DNA of 64,000 nt from Thermoleophilia bacterium UBA2241. GTDB lineage: Bacteria; Actinomycetota; Thermoleophilia; UBA2241. Position 1 is the first letter of the stretch. The number at the start of each line of letters is the position of its first letter. Location of the stretch: assembly GCA_002347645.1 (NCBI GenBank), contig DDYF01000039.1:204-64203 (forward strand), read 5' to 3'. Position numbers and translations under genes: made by a program. Shown piece after piece: positions 54,714 through 63,163 of the stretch. A model generated the notes under the pieces. The model did not search any database, had not been told where the DNA came from, and worked only from the letters and a program-made list of their open reading frames with translations.

Positions 54714-55673
54714 TCATGCGTCACGCTCGAAGAGTGGTGCCAACTGAGCGGCGATGTGCTCGACGTGACGGTGATCGGTGCCGCAGCACCCCCCGAAGAC
54801 GTTGAGCTGCGGCAGTCGCCGCCTGAGCTTCGCGTACTCGCGGGCCAGCTCCTCGGGGTCACCGGCGTCGGGTGCGGGCAGCGCGTCGAGCTCCGCGTGA
54901 CTCAGGCGTGAGGCGTTCGCCCGCAGGCCGCGGACCCGGTCGACCCAGGGCTGCCCGTTATCGAGGACGGGCGCGAAATGCGACGGGTGCGCGCAGTTGA
55001 CCATGTAGTAGACCGGAAAGGCGTCGGTCGCTTCGTCGACCGCTGCGACGGCGTCGCCCAACGACTGCCCGCTCGCCAGCCGGCCGTCGGTCTCGACGGT
55101 GAAGGAGATGGCGACCGGGACGCCCGCGCGTGCGGCTGCGCGCGCGATGCCGGTCGCCTCCCCGACGGTCGTCAGCGTCAGCGCCGCGACCATGTCGGCG
55201 CTGGTCGCGGCGAGCGTCTCGATCTGCGCGGCGTGGTACGCCCCGGCCTCGTCAGGGCTCGTGGCCGCGGCGGGATCGCAGTCGTCAGGCCGCGGTCCGA
55301 CGCACCCGCTGATGACGATCGGCGTCCCCTCCGCCTCGCACTCGTCGCGGACGTCCTCGAGAAGCTCGACGGCGCGCCGGTTCACCCCGGCGAGCTCCTC
55401 GGGCCCGAACCCGAGCCTCATCCCCCAGCCGGCGCTCGCCCGCCACGTCGCGGTCTCGAGGATCAGACCCGTGCCGTGGCGTCGCGCGATGTCCGCATAC
55501 GAACGGAAGTAGCGCCGCAGCGCCGCCTCGCCGCACGCGTCCCCGAGCAATGGGAAGGCGGCGAACTCGCGCAGGTCGAAGCCTTCGAGCGCGATCATGC
55601 TCGTCTCGATGCCGCCGTCGGTCAGAAAGAGGCCGCCGCCGAGCTGCGGCAGCGCGTCGCGATACCGTGTCAT
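54714..55673 (-). CDS. Homocysteine S-methyltransferase family protein
   Basis: 319 residues, (beta/alpha)8 barrel. FLTDGGIETSMI at the N-terminus, zinc-binding Cys in MVNCAHPSHF and the Cys pair GGCCGTDHRHVEHIA at the C-terminus: all three ligands of the MmuM/BhmT-type family are present. Transfers a methyl group (from S-methylmethionine, betaine or AdoMet) to homocysteine. Start ATG has GGGGGGAG upstream. It lies after rnk, in the same reading frame across the rnk TAG, with a 16-bp hairpin between. Confidence 0.9.
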   Translation of the reverse strand: MTRYRDALPQLGGGLFLTDGGIETSMIALEGFDLREFAAFPLLGDACGEAALRRYFRSYADIARRHGTGLILETATWRASAGWGMRLGFGPEELAGVNRRAVELLEDVRDECEAEGTPIVISGCVGPRPDDCDPAAATSPDEAGAYHAAQIETLAATSADMVAALTLTTVGEATGIARAAARAGVPVAISFTVETDGRLASGQSLGDAVAAVDEATDAFPVYYMVNCAHPSHFAPVLDNGQPWVDRVRGLRANASRLSHAELDALPAPDAGDPEELAREYAKLRRRLPQLNVFGGCCGTDHRHVEHIAAQLAPLFERDA

Positions 55674-55689
55674 CGCGCTCCCCCCGGTC

Positions 55690-55727
55690 GGCGGCGCGGC
55701 CCGGAAGAAGCTCCGGGCCGCGCCGCC
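55690..55727 (-). terminator. Strong hairpin between rnk and the homocysteine methyltransferase gene
   Basis: Perfect 16-bp stem (GGCGGCGCGGCCCGGA with its complement) and 6-nt loop, 9 nt after the rnk TAG. No U-tract. Likely a terminator or attenuator reducing transcription into the methyltransferase gene. Confidence 0.6.
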
Positions 55728-55736
55728 GCCCTCCCG

Positions 55737-56162
55737 CTACAGTTCGAAGTCCCCTGCCGCCTCGGGCTGGTAGAGGATCTTCTCCACCGTGAAGCGCTTC
55801 TGCCCTGAGGGGACCCTCCACTCGATAGTGTCGCCTTCGCGGTAGCCGAGGATCGCGGTCCCTACAGGAGCCAGCACCGACACGGCGCCCTTGCTCATGT
55901 CCGCGTCGACCGGGAACACCAACGTGCACGTGATCTCGTCCCCGCTGTCCGCGTCGCGCAACACCACGCGCGAGTTCATGGTGACCACGTCCGGCGGGAC
56001 CTGGTCGGGAGCGACGACCCGGGCGCGCTCGAGCTCGCCCTGCAGGGCACGCAGCCCCTGGATGTCCTGCTTGCCCTGAGGCGCGAAGTCGTCGGCGACC
56101 TTGATCAGCTCCAGGATCCGGTCTCTGTCGAGCTCCGTGATGTAGATCTCTCGTTGCGCCAC
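55737..56162 (-). CDS. rnk: GreA/GreB-type nucleoside diphosphate kinase regulator-like protein
   Basis: 141 residues. Short N-terminal helix pair and a C-terminal FKBP-like GreA/GreB domain (VVLRDADSGDEITCTLVFP, SVLAPVGTAILGYREGDTIEWRVPSGQKRF). The coiled coil is too short for cleavage-stimulating GreA, which fits Rnk. Such proteins bind RNA polymerase. GTG start with GGGAGGA site, 12 nt after ilvN. The stop is TAG. Confidence 0.82.
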   Translation of the reverse strand: MAQREIYITELDRDRILELIKVADDFAPQGKQDIQGLRALQGELERARVVAPDQVPPDVVTMNSRVVLRDADSGDEITCTLVFPVDADMSKGAVSVLAPVGTAILGYREGDTIEWRVPSGQKRFTVEKILYQPEAAGDFEL

Positions 56163-56174
56163 GGTTGTCCTCCC

Positions 56175-56654
56175 TCAGCCCTTGCCGCGCGCGATGGCGA
56201 CGATCCCGGTGCGGACGATCTCGAGGACGCCGAGCGGCTGCAGCAGCTCGAGCAGTGCCTGCAGCTTCTGCGTGGAGCCCACGACGCGCAGCACCACCGT
56301 GCGCCGTTCCACGTCGACGATCTTCGCGCCGAAGACCTCAGCGATCTGCAGTGCCTCCGTGCGCTTCTCGCCTTCGGCGTTGACCTTCACGAGCATGAGC
56401 TCGTCGACGACCATGCACGAGGCGTCGAGCTCGCGAATCTTCACGACGTTGATGAGCTTGTGCAACTGCTTCGTGACCTGGTCGATGGGGTGCTCCGCCC
56501 CGTCGATGGTGATGGTGATGCGCGAGAGGCCGGGGTCCTCACTCTGCCCGACGGCGAGGCTCTCGATGTTGAAGCCGCGGCGCGCGAAGAGGCCGGCCAC
56601 GCGCGTGAGCACGCCGGGCTTGTTCTCGACGAGCACGCTCAGTGTGTGCTTCAC
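56175..56654 (-). CDS. ilvN: Acetolactate synthase small subunit
   Basis: 159 residues. ACT domain MKHTLSVLVENKPGVLTRVAGLFARRG-type start (valine-binding) and a C-terminal ALS_ss domain. Regulatory subunit giving feedback control by valine. GTG overlaps the ilvB stop. Confidence 0.95.
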   Translation of the reverse strand: MKHTLSVLVENKPGVLTRVAGLFARRGFNIESLAVGQSEDPGLSRITITIDGAEHPIDQVTKQLHKLINVVKIRELDASCMVVDELMLVKVNAEGEKRTEALQIAEVFGAKIVDVERRTVVLRVVGSTQKLQALLELLQPLGVLEIVRTGIVAIARGKG

Positions 56655-58381
56655 GACGTCCTCCCCCCCGTCTTCTTCGCCTGCCCGCCGATCATCTCGG
56701 TGATCTCCTTGCCGGCCGGCACCATCGGGAAGACGTTCTCTTGGGGGGAGGTCCTGAAGTCGATCACGGCCGGGCGCGGGCAGGCGAGCGCTTCGCGCAG
56801 CGCCGGCTCGATCTCGTCCTTCTCGGTGACGGTCAGGCCGAGCGCCCCGTACGCCTCAGCAAGGAGCTTGAAGTCGGGCTGCGTCTCGATGGAGGTGCAC
56901 GAGTACCGCTTGTTCCAGAAGAGGTCCTGCCACTGGCGGACCATGCCGAGGTACCCGTTGTTGAGGATGCAGACGACGATCGGCAGGCCGCAGCTCATCG
57001 CCGTGGCGAGCTCCTGCTCCGTCATCTGGAAGCCGCCGTCGCCGCTGATGTCCACGACGGTCTTGTCGGGGCACCCGATCTGGGCGCCGATGCTCGCCGG
57101 GAGCCCGAAGCCCATGGTCCCCAGGCCGCCCGAGCTGATGAACTGCCGCGGGAAGGTGAAGGTGTAGTACTGCGTCGCCCACATCTGGTGCTGGCCGACG
57201 TCGGTGCAGACGATGGCGTCGTGGGCGGTGACCCTGTCGATCTCCTCAATGACGAGCTGGGGCGCGAGCTTACCGTCGGCCGGCGCCTCGTACTGCAGCG
57301 GGTACTCCTCCTTGCGTGCCGCGATGCGCGCCAGCCACTCCGCCGTGCGCTCGGCCGACCATTCCATGCCCTCGAGCTCCTTGACGAGACCGACGGCGAC
57401 CTGTCTCACGTCGCCCACGATGGGGATGAGCGGCGGCACGTTCTTGCCGATCTCGGCCGGATCGACGTCGGCGTGGATGACTTTGGCGTGGGGCGCGAAC
57501 GCTTTCAGCTTGCCGGTCACGCGGTCGTCGAAACGCGCCCCCAGGTTGATGAGCAGATCGCACTCGTGGACGGCGTAGTTGGCCGTGACCGTGCCGTGCA
57601 TGCCCAGCATGCCCATCGAGAGCTCGTGCGTCTCGGGGAAGGCGCCGATGCCCATCAGCGTGGTCGCGACCGGCAGCCGGCGCGACTCGGCGAGCCGCAG
57701 GATCTCGGGAGCCGCGTCCGCGCTGATGACGCCGCCGCCGAGGTACAGCACCGGCCGCTGCGCCTCGTTGATGGCCTTGGCGGCGGCGCGGACCTGCTTG
57801 ATGTGCCCTCTGACCGTGGGCTTGTAGCCCGGCAGGTCGAGGGTGTCGGCGTCGCGGTAGACGATCTCGCCCAGGGCGACGTCGACGGGGATGTCGATGA
57901 CCACCGGCCCGGGCCGGCCTGTCGAGGCGATGTGGAAGGCCTCGTGCAGGACCTGCGGCACCTCGGCCGTCGTCTTGACCAGGTACGAGTGCTTGACGAT
58001 CGGCAGGGTGATGCCGGTGATGTCGGCCTCCTGGAAGGCGTCGGTGCCGATCAGGTCGCTGCGCACCTGCCAGGTGATCGCCACCAGGGGCGAGGAGTCC
58101 AGGTAGGCGTTGGCGATGCCGGTGACCAGGTTCGTGGCCCCGGGGCCGCTGGTCGACACGCACACGCCGACCTTGCCGGTCGCGCGCGCGTAGCCGTCCG
58201 CGGCGTGCGCGGCGCCCTGCTCGTGACGCACGAGGACGTGGCGCAGTCGCTTCGCGTCGTAGAGGGCGTCGTAGAACGGGATGGCGACGCCGCCGGGAAA
58301 CCCGAAAATGACCTCGCAGCCCTCGTGCTCGAGGGCGGCCACGAGGGACTCGGACCCTTTCAGCTTCTTGTCTTGGCTCAT
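56651..58381 (-). CDS. ilvB: Acetolactate synthase large subunit
   Basis: 576 residues. TPP enzyme: FGFPGGVAIPFYDAL, catalytic Glu region, STSGPGATNLVTGIANAYLDS, and the TPP motif GDGGFQMTEQELATA...NNGYLGMVRQWQ. Condenses pyruvate (or pyruvate with 2-oxobutyrate). ATG overlaps the ilvD stop (ATGA). Confidence 0.97.
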   Translation of the reverse strand: MSQDKKLKGSESLVAALEHEGCEVIFGFPGGVAIPFYDALYDAKRLRHVLVRHEQGAAHAADGYARATGKVGVCVSTSGPGATNLVTGIANAYLDSSPLVAITWQVRSDLIGTDAFQEADITGITLPIVKHSYLVKTTAEVPQVLHEAFHIASTGRPGPVVIDIPVDVALGEIVYRDADTLDLPGYKPTVRGHIKQVRAAAKAINEAQRPVLYLGGGVISADAAPEILRLAESRRLPVATTLMGIGAFPETHELSMGMLGMHGTVTANYAVHECDLLINLGARFDDRVTGKLKAFAPHAKVIHADVDPAEIGKNVPPLIPIVGDVRQVAVGLVKELEGMEWSAERTAEWLARIAARKEEYPLQYEAPADGKLAPQLVIEEIDRVTAHDAIVCTDVGQHQMWATQYYTFTFPRQFISSGGLGTMGFGLPASIGAQIGCPDKTVVDISGDGGFQMTEQELATAMSCGLPIVVCILNNGYLGMVRQWQDLFWNKRYSCTSIETQPDFKLLAEAYGALGLTVTEKDEIEPALREALACPRPAVIDFRTSPQENVFPMVPAGKEITEMIGGQAKKTGGRTS

Positions 58382-60039
58382 TGGAGGACGGCTCCCTTCT
58401 CCGCACCGGAGACGAGTTTGACGTAGCGGGCGAGATACCCGGTTACGCCGGGGCGCGGCGCGAGGGGCGGCTGTGCCGCCCGGCGCCGCGCCATCTCCTC
58501 CTCGGGGACTTCGAGGCTGAGGGTGCGTGCGGGGATGTCGATGGCGATGACGTCGCCGTCGCAGACCAGGCCGATGGGGCCGCCAGCCTGTGCCTCGGGC
58601 GCCACGTGGCCGATGGCGGAGCCGCGCGTGGCGCCGCTGAAGCGGCCGTCGGTGATGAGGGCGACGTCCTTGTCGAGGCCGCGCCCAGCGATCGCCGAGG
58701 TCGGCGAAAGCATCTCGGGCATACCGGGCGCGCCCTTCGGCCCGCAGTTGCGGATCACGACGACGCTGCCCCGGCGGATCTGGTCGCCGGAGATCGCCGC
58801 GAACGCCTCGGCCTCGCTCTCAAAGACCTGCGCCGGGCCGCGATGACGCAGCATGTCGTCGGCCACGGCGCCCTCCTTGACGACGGCACCCTCCGGCGCC
58901 AGGTTGCCGAAGAGCACGGCTAAACCGCCGGTCGCGTGGTGCGGGCGGTCGAGAGGCCGCACGACCTCGTCGTCGAGGACGCGCGCCCCGGCGACCGCGT
59001 CGGCCTGCGTCGGGGCGGCGACCGTCAACGCGTCGCCGTCCATGAGGCCCGCGTCCATCAGGCGCTTCATGAGCGCCTGGATGCCGCCGGCGTGGTACAG
59101 GTCTTCCACATGTGTATCGCTCGCCGGCGCCAACTTGCAGAGGTGGGGCACCCTCGCGGCCACCTCGTTGATGCGCTGCAACGGGAAGTCGAGGCCGGCC
59201 TCGGTCGCGATGGCAGCGAGATGCAAGACGGTGTTCGTGCTGCAGCCGAGACTGGCGTCGAGCGCGAGGGCGTTGCCGATCGCCACGTCGGTGACGACGT
59301 CGCGCGGCGTGAGGCCCCTGGCAAGGACGTCCATGACCGTCATGCCGGCCTCTTTGGCGAGCCGCAGGCGCTCGGAGTAGACGGCCGGCACGGTGCCGTT
59401 GCCGGGCAGCGCCAAGCCGAGCACCTCGGCGAGGCAGTTCATGGAGTTGGCCGTGAACATGCCCGAGCACGAGCCGCAGGTCGGACAGGCGGCGCATTCG
59501 AGCGCCTTCAGCCCGTCGTCGTCGAGCTCGCCGGCCATGTGGCGGCCGACGCCCTCGAACACGGTGTTCAGGTCGATCGCGAGGCCGCCCTGCCGGCCGG
59601 CGAGCATCGGCCCGCCGCCGATCATCACGGCGGGGATGTCGAGCCGCACGGCCGCCATGAGCATGCCCGGGACGATCTTGTCACAGCACGGTACGAGGAC
59701 GAGGGCGTCGAACGCATGGCCTTTGGCCATGGCCTCGACGCCGTCCGCCACGAGCTCGCGTGTGGGCAAGGAGTAGAGCATGCCCTCGTGGTTCATGGCG
59801 ATACCGTCGCAGACGCCGATGGTGCCGAACTCGAACGGCGTGCCGCCGGCCGTACGGACGCCGGCCTTCACCGCGTCGACGACCTGGCGCAGGTGCATGT
59901 GCCCCGGGACGACCTCGCTGAAGGAATTGGCGACGCCGACGAACGGACGCTCCATCTCGGCGTCGCTCACGCCCAGGGCGCGCAGCAGGGCACGGTGCGG
60001 GGCGCGTTGCGGCCCGTGCTTGATCTCGTCGCTTCTCAC
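58378..60039 (-). CDS. ilvD: Dihydroxy-acid dehydratase
   Basis: 553 residues. Fe-S ligating cysteines in VCDGIAMNHEGM, VPCCDKIVPGM and ACPTCGSCSGMFTANSMNC. Dehydrates dihydroxy acids in Val/Ile synthesis. GTG start at 60039. First gene of ilvDBN-rnk-methyltransferase. A TATCAT box about 70 nt upstream is the only promoter candidate; no branched-chain leader peptide is seen. Confidence 0.96.
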   Translation of the reverse strand: MRSDEIKHGPQRAPHRALLRALGVSDAEMERPFVGVANSFSEVVPGHMHLRQVVDAVKAGVRTAGGTPFEFGTIGVCDGIAMNHEGMLYSLPTRELVADGVEAMAKGHAFDALVLVPCCDKIVPGMLMAAVRLDIPAVMIGGGPMLAGRQGGLAIDLNTVFEGVGRHMAGELDDDGLKALECAACPTCGSCSGMFTANSMNCLAEVLGLALPGNGTVPAVYSERLRLAKEAGMTVMDVLARGLTPRDVVTDVAIGNALALDASLGCSTNTVLHLAAIATEAGLDFPLQRINEVAARVPHLCKLAPASDTHVEDLYHAGGIQALMKRLMDAGLMDGDALTVAAPTQADAVAGARVLDDEVVRPLDRPHHATGGLAVLFGNLAPEGAVVKEGAVADDMLRHRGPAQVFESEAEAFAAISGDQIRRGSVVVIRNCGPKGAPGMPEMLSPTSAIAGRGLDKDVALITDGRFSGATRGSAIGHVAPEAQAGGPIGLVCDGDVIAIDIPARTLSLEVPEEEMARRRAAQPPLAPRPGVTGYLARYVKLVSGAEKGAVLQ

Positions 60040-60106
60040 GATGCTGGTCCTCTCCGCTGTACGAAGGTCGCGGCGTCGCGGCTCAAGCCGTGACCGTGAA
60101 CTTGAA

Positions 60107-60112
60107 ATGATA
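60107..60112 (-). promoter_or_regulatory. Candidate -10 box for ilvD
   Basis: TATCAT on the minus strand, 67 nt before the GTG of ilvD. No matching -35. Confidence 0.3.
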
Positions 60113-60167
60113 GCCCAAAGCGTGGCCGGCGGGCGAGGCGGACTCGCGGTACCCGCAGGTTCGGGTC

Positions 60168-60184
60168 ATACCCCGGTGGGGTAT
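60168..60184 (+). promoter_or_regulatory. CsoR/CstR-type operator
   Basis: Perfect inverted repeat ATACCCC-GGT-GGGGTAT, 45 nt before the DUF302 gene. This G/C-tract palindrome with ATAC/GTAT ends is the operator form of the CsoR/CstR/RcnR family (copper- or persulfide-sensing repressors). The downstream DUF302 and thioredoxin genes favour a sulfur/persulfide sensor. No repressor gene is in the window. Confidence 0.65.
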
Positions 60185-60228
60185 ACCGACAGCGTCCCCG
60201 CGACCGAAGGTCCGACAGGAGGCCACGC

Positions 60229-60621
60229 ATGGAGGGTGGGACGTACGGGGTCGGCCGCGTTGTCGCGGCGCCTTACGACGAGGTGCTCCCGAAGGTCAAG
60301 GACGCACTGAAGGACGAGGGTTTCGGCGTTCTCACCGAGATCGACGTTCAAGCCACACTGCGCGCCAAGCTGGGCGTCGAGCGCGGCAAGTACACGATCC
60401 TCGGCGCCTGCAGCCCCCGTCACGCTCACCGCGCGCTTGAAGTCGAGCCGGAGTTGGGACTCCTGTTGCCCTGCAACGTTGTCGTCTACGAGACGGAACG
60501 CGGGACGCGGGTGAGCGCCATCGACGCCGCCGCGATGCTGGGTGCCGTCGGCAACCCGGCACTCGACGAGACCGCCGCGGACGTCGCGGCGCACCTCGAG
60601 CGCGTCATCGTATCCCTCTGA
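60229..60621 (+). CDS. DUF302 family protein
   Basis: 130 residues, a full DUF302 domain: GVGRVVAAPYDEVLPKVKDALKDEGFGVLTEID, KYTILGACSPRHAHRALEVEPELGLLLPCNVVV and SAIDAAAML. DUF302 proteins are small dimeric cytosolic proteins, often beside sulfide-response genes. ATG with AGGAGG site. Followed by trxA after 47 nt and preceded by a CsoR/CstR-type operator, so it is probably induced with thioredoxin by sulfane sulfur or metal stress. Confidence 0.88.
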   Translation: MEGGTYGVGRVVAAPYDEVLPKVKDALKDEGFGVLTEIDVQATLRAKLGVERGKYTILGACSPRHAHRALEVEPELGLLLPCNVVVYETERGTRVSAIDAAAMLGAVGNPALDETAADVAAHLERVIVSL

Positions 60622-60668
60622 TCACGCCCATCACCGTTCGAAGGTCGCATCCAGCAAGGAGGAAGACC

Positions 60669-60989
60669 GTGGCAGATGTGAAGACCCTGACCGACGCGAA
60701 CTTCGACAGCGAGCTGGCCGAAGCCAGCCTGCCGATGATCGTCGACTTCTGGGCCCCGTGGTGCGGTCCGTGCCGCATGGTAGGGCCGGTCGTCGAGGAG
60801 ATCGCCGGCGACCACGCCGACAAGGTCGTCGTCGGCAAGCTCAACGTCGACGAGAACCCCGGCGTCGCGAGCAAGTTCGGCATCATGAGCATCCCCACGA
60901 TCATCCTCTTCAAGGACGGTGAGGCGGCGAAGAAGGTGATCGGGGCGCGGCCCAAGGCAGACCTCGAGCGCGAGTTCGAGCTGGCCTGA
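60669..60989 (+). CDS. trxA: Thioredoxin
   Basis: 106 residues. Active site WCGPC at 31-35, cis-Pro motif SIPTIILFKDG. Disulfide reductase of the cytosol. GTG start with AAGGAGGAAG site. Cotranscribed with the DUF302 gene; a 20-bp hairpin follows. Confidence 0.96.
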   Translation: MADVKTLTDANFDSELAEASLPMIVDFWAPWCGPCRMVGPVVEEIAGDHADKVVVGKLNVDENPGVASKFGIMSIPTIILFKDGEAAKKVIGARPKADLEREFELA

Positions 60990-61010
60990 CACGCCGCGCA
61001 CGCGAGCCAC

Positions 61011-61053
61011 GAGGACGGGGGCCCGGCAGCCAAGCTGCCGGGCCCCCGTCCTC
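61011..61053 (+). terminator. Very strong hairpin between trxA and glnB
   Basis: Perfect 20-bp stem with CAA loop, starting 22 nt after the trxA stop and followed by TTCGTG. Lies between convergent trxA and glnB and can stop both. Confidence 0.8.
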
Positions 61054-61103
61054 TTCGTGCTCGCCGTGCTCTGGATGACCGGCCGACCGGCCGCCGCGCA
61101 GCC

Positions 61104-61445
61104 CTATTTGATGGCGTCGCGCCCGCGCTCGCCGGTCCGCGTGCGGATCGCGTCGTCGACCGGCGAGATGAAGATCTTGCCCTGGCCGACAAGACCGCTC
61201 TTGAGCGACTCCTTGAGACGCTCGACGATGCCGTCGACGTCGGCCTCGAGCACGACCATCTCGACTTTCATCTTCGGGTGGAACACGTACTGGCCGGGCT
61301 TCACGTCTTCGCCGCGGGTGAACCCGCGCTCGACGCCGAACCCCTTGCACTCCGTGACCGACATGCCCTTGACGCCCTCGACGGCGAGGGCGGCAGCTAC
61401 CGCGTCGAGGTTGTACGGCTGGATGTAGACCTCGATCTTCTTCAT
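61104..61445 (-). CDS. glnB: PII family nitrogen regulator
   Basis: 113 residues. PII fold: MKKIEVYIQPYNLDAVAAAL, KGFG (38-ish) and the C-terminal GKIFISPVDDAIRTRTGERG, which binds nucleotide. The T loop reads GFTRGEDVKPGQYVFHPK: the uridylylated Tyr51 of classical GlnB is missing (Gly at that position, Tyr two residues later) and the RGAEY sequence is absent. So uridylylation control is unlikely or altered. Follows gdhA, a target context. ATG with AAAGGGGA site. The stop is TAG. Confidence 0.88.
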   Translation of the reverse strand: MKKIEVYIQPYNLDAVAAALAVEGVKGMSVTECKGFGVERGFTRGEDVKPGQYVFHPKMKVEMVVLEADVDGIVERLKESLKSGLVGQGKIFISPVDDAIRTRTGERGRDAIK

Positions 61446-61801
61446 CTCGTCCCCTTTCCGCTCCCTCGGTCAGCAGCATGCCCGAACGGACCTGTCTCCT
61501 GACGGGATCACCGTGTGGCTTGCACGTTCATACCCGAGGCGAAACCGCGCCCAAACGCCCGGGGGGGCCCAGTGCCGGAAGCGACGCGGGGCCTGACAGG
61601 CAAGGCTGTTTCGGCACGAAGGGCGCCGCACTCGGCGTCCACCGCCGGCATGAATCGGTGACGCCGCGGCCGGTGACGACCGCCTGCGGAGCGTGACGAC
61701 CGGCTCCGGAACGCGACGGGCGCGCGGTCCGCGAAGGACCGCGCGCCCGTGCTCTCGCTCTCAGCGACGGCGGGGGGAGCCGTCTCGAGCGGGGGGCTTG
61801 G
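61446..61801 (-). other. Leader/intergenic region before glnB
   Basis: No gene is supported. Contains a candidate glnB promoter (TTGGGC, 16-nt spacer, TATGAA at 61527..61554), an element around 61487-61503 (GTCAGGAGACAGG) resembling the B12 box but without the rest of a cobalamin riboswitch, and the gdhA terminator at 61716..61750. Confidence 0.4.
61716..61750 (-). terminator. Hairpin after gdhA
   Basis: Perfect 15-bp stem (ACGGGCGCGCGGTCC with complement) and a 5-nt loop, 51 nt after the gdhA TGA. Confidence 0.7.
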
Positions 61802-63163
61802 TCAGACGACGCCCTGGGCCATCATCGCCTTGGCGACCTTGAGGAAGCCCGCGATGTTGGCGCCGGCCACGTAGTTGCCCTGGAAGCCGTAAACCTCGGC
61901 GGCGTCGACGCACTGCTTGTGGATGCTCTTCATGATGCCGTGCAACTTGGCGTCGACCTCTTCTGCGTCCCAGCTCAGGCGCAGCGTGTTCTGCGACTGC
62001 TCGAGACCCGAGACCGACACGCCGCCGGCGTTGGCGGCCTTGCCGGGCCCGTAGAGGAGCTTCTTCTCGACGAAGAGGTTGACGCCCGCGGGGACGGTCG
62101 GCATGTTGGCGCCCTCGGAGACGACGTAGACGCCGCCGTCGACGAGGTTCTGCGCGTCCTTGCCGTTGATCTCGTTCTGCGTCGCGCACGGGAAAGCGCA
62201 GTCAGCCTTGTGGGCCCACAGCGGGTTGAAGTCCCTGCTCTCGTCGACCGGCGTGAAGACGGCGCTCTTGTACTTGTCGGCGTACTCCTTGACGCGCCCG
62301 CGCTTGACCTGCTTCAGGTCGAGGAGGAAGGCGTGCTTCTCGCGGTCGATGCCGGCCTCGTCGTAGATGTAGCCGCCCGAGTCGCTGAAGGTGACCGGCT
62401 TGCCGCCCAGGTCGAGGATCTTCTCGATCGCGTACTGGGCCACGTTGCCCGACCCGCTGACGAGACAGGTCTTGCCCTCGAGCGTCTCGTTGCGCGTCGC
62501 CAGCATCTCGGCGGCGAAGTACACGGCGCCGTAGCCGGTAGCCTGGGGCCGGATGAGCGAGCCGCCGAACTCGCGGCCTTTACCCGTCAGCACGCCGACG
62601 AACTCGTTGCGGATGCGCTTGTACTGGCCGAACATGAAGCCGATCTCGCGCGCGCCGACGCCGATGTCGCCCGCGGGGATGTCGGTGCGGTCGCCGACGT
62701 GCTTGCAGAGCTCGGTCATGAGGCTCTGGCAGAAGCGCATGACCTCACCCTCGCTCTTGCCCTTGGGGTCGAAGTTGGAGCCGCCCTTGCCGCCGCCCAT
62801 CGGCAACGTCGTCAACGAGTTCTTGAGGGTCTGCTCGAAAGCGAGAAACTTGAGGACGCTGAGGTTCACGCTGGGATGGAAGCGCATGCCGCCCTTGTAG
62901 GGGCCGATGGCACTGTTCATTTGGATGCGGTAGCCCTTGTTGAGCTGGACCTCGCCCTTGTCGTCGACCCAAGGGATCCGGTAGAGGATGACGCGCTCGG
63001 GTTCGGCCATGCGCTCGAGGACCTTCGCCTTGCGGTACTCGGGACTCTGCTCCAGAACGGGCTCGAGAGACTCGGCCACTTCGATGACGGCCTGATGGAA
63101 CTCAGGCTCGCCCGGGTTCTTGGCCTTAAGCTCGGCCATGAATTCGTCAACGAAAGCGCTCAT
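61802..63163 (-). CDS. gdhA: Glutamate dehydrogenase (NADP type)
   Basis: 453 residues, hexameric bacterial GDH. Substrate Lys motifs KGGMRFHPSVNLS and TLPMGGGKGGSNFDPKGKS, GREIGFMFGQYKR-like region, GSGNVAQYAIEKIL nucleotide-binding motif and C-terminal AMMAQGVV. Assimilates ammonia (or deaminates glutamate). ATG with GTGGAGGG site. Leader of ~130 nt with a TATACT box; PII gene lies next on the same strand. Confidence 0.97.
   Translation of the reverse strand: MSAFVDEFMAELKAKNPGEPEFHQAVIEVAESLEPVLEQSPEYRKAKVLERMAEPERVILYRIPWVDDKGEVQLNKGYRIQMNSAIGPYKGGMRFHPSVNLSVLKFLAFEQTLKNSLTTLPMGGGKGGSNFDPKGKSEGEVMRFCQSLMTELCKHVGDRTDIPAGDIGVGAREIGFMFGQYKRIRNEFVGVLTGKGREFGGSLIRPQATGYGAVYFAAEMLATRNETLEGKTCLVSGSGNVAQYAIEKILDLGGKPVTFSDSGGYIYDEAGIDREKHAFLLDLKQVKRGRVKEYADKYKSAVFTPVDESRDFNPLWAHKADCAFPCATQNEINGKDAQNLVDGGVYVVSEGANMPTVPAGVNLFVEKKLLYGPGKAANAGGVSVSGLEQSQNTLRLSWDAEEVDAKLHGIMKSIHKQCVDAAEVYGFQGNYVAGANIAGFLKVAKAMMAQGVV

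Noticed and set aside
55671..56162. A genuine Rnk-homocysteine methyltransferase fusion through UAG
   Set aside because: Both halves are complete proteins, the link is itself a perfect hairpin, and the second gene has its own ribosome-binding site; same-frame arrangement occurs by chance in one of three cases.
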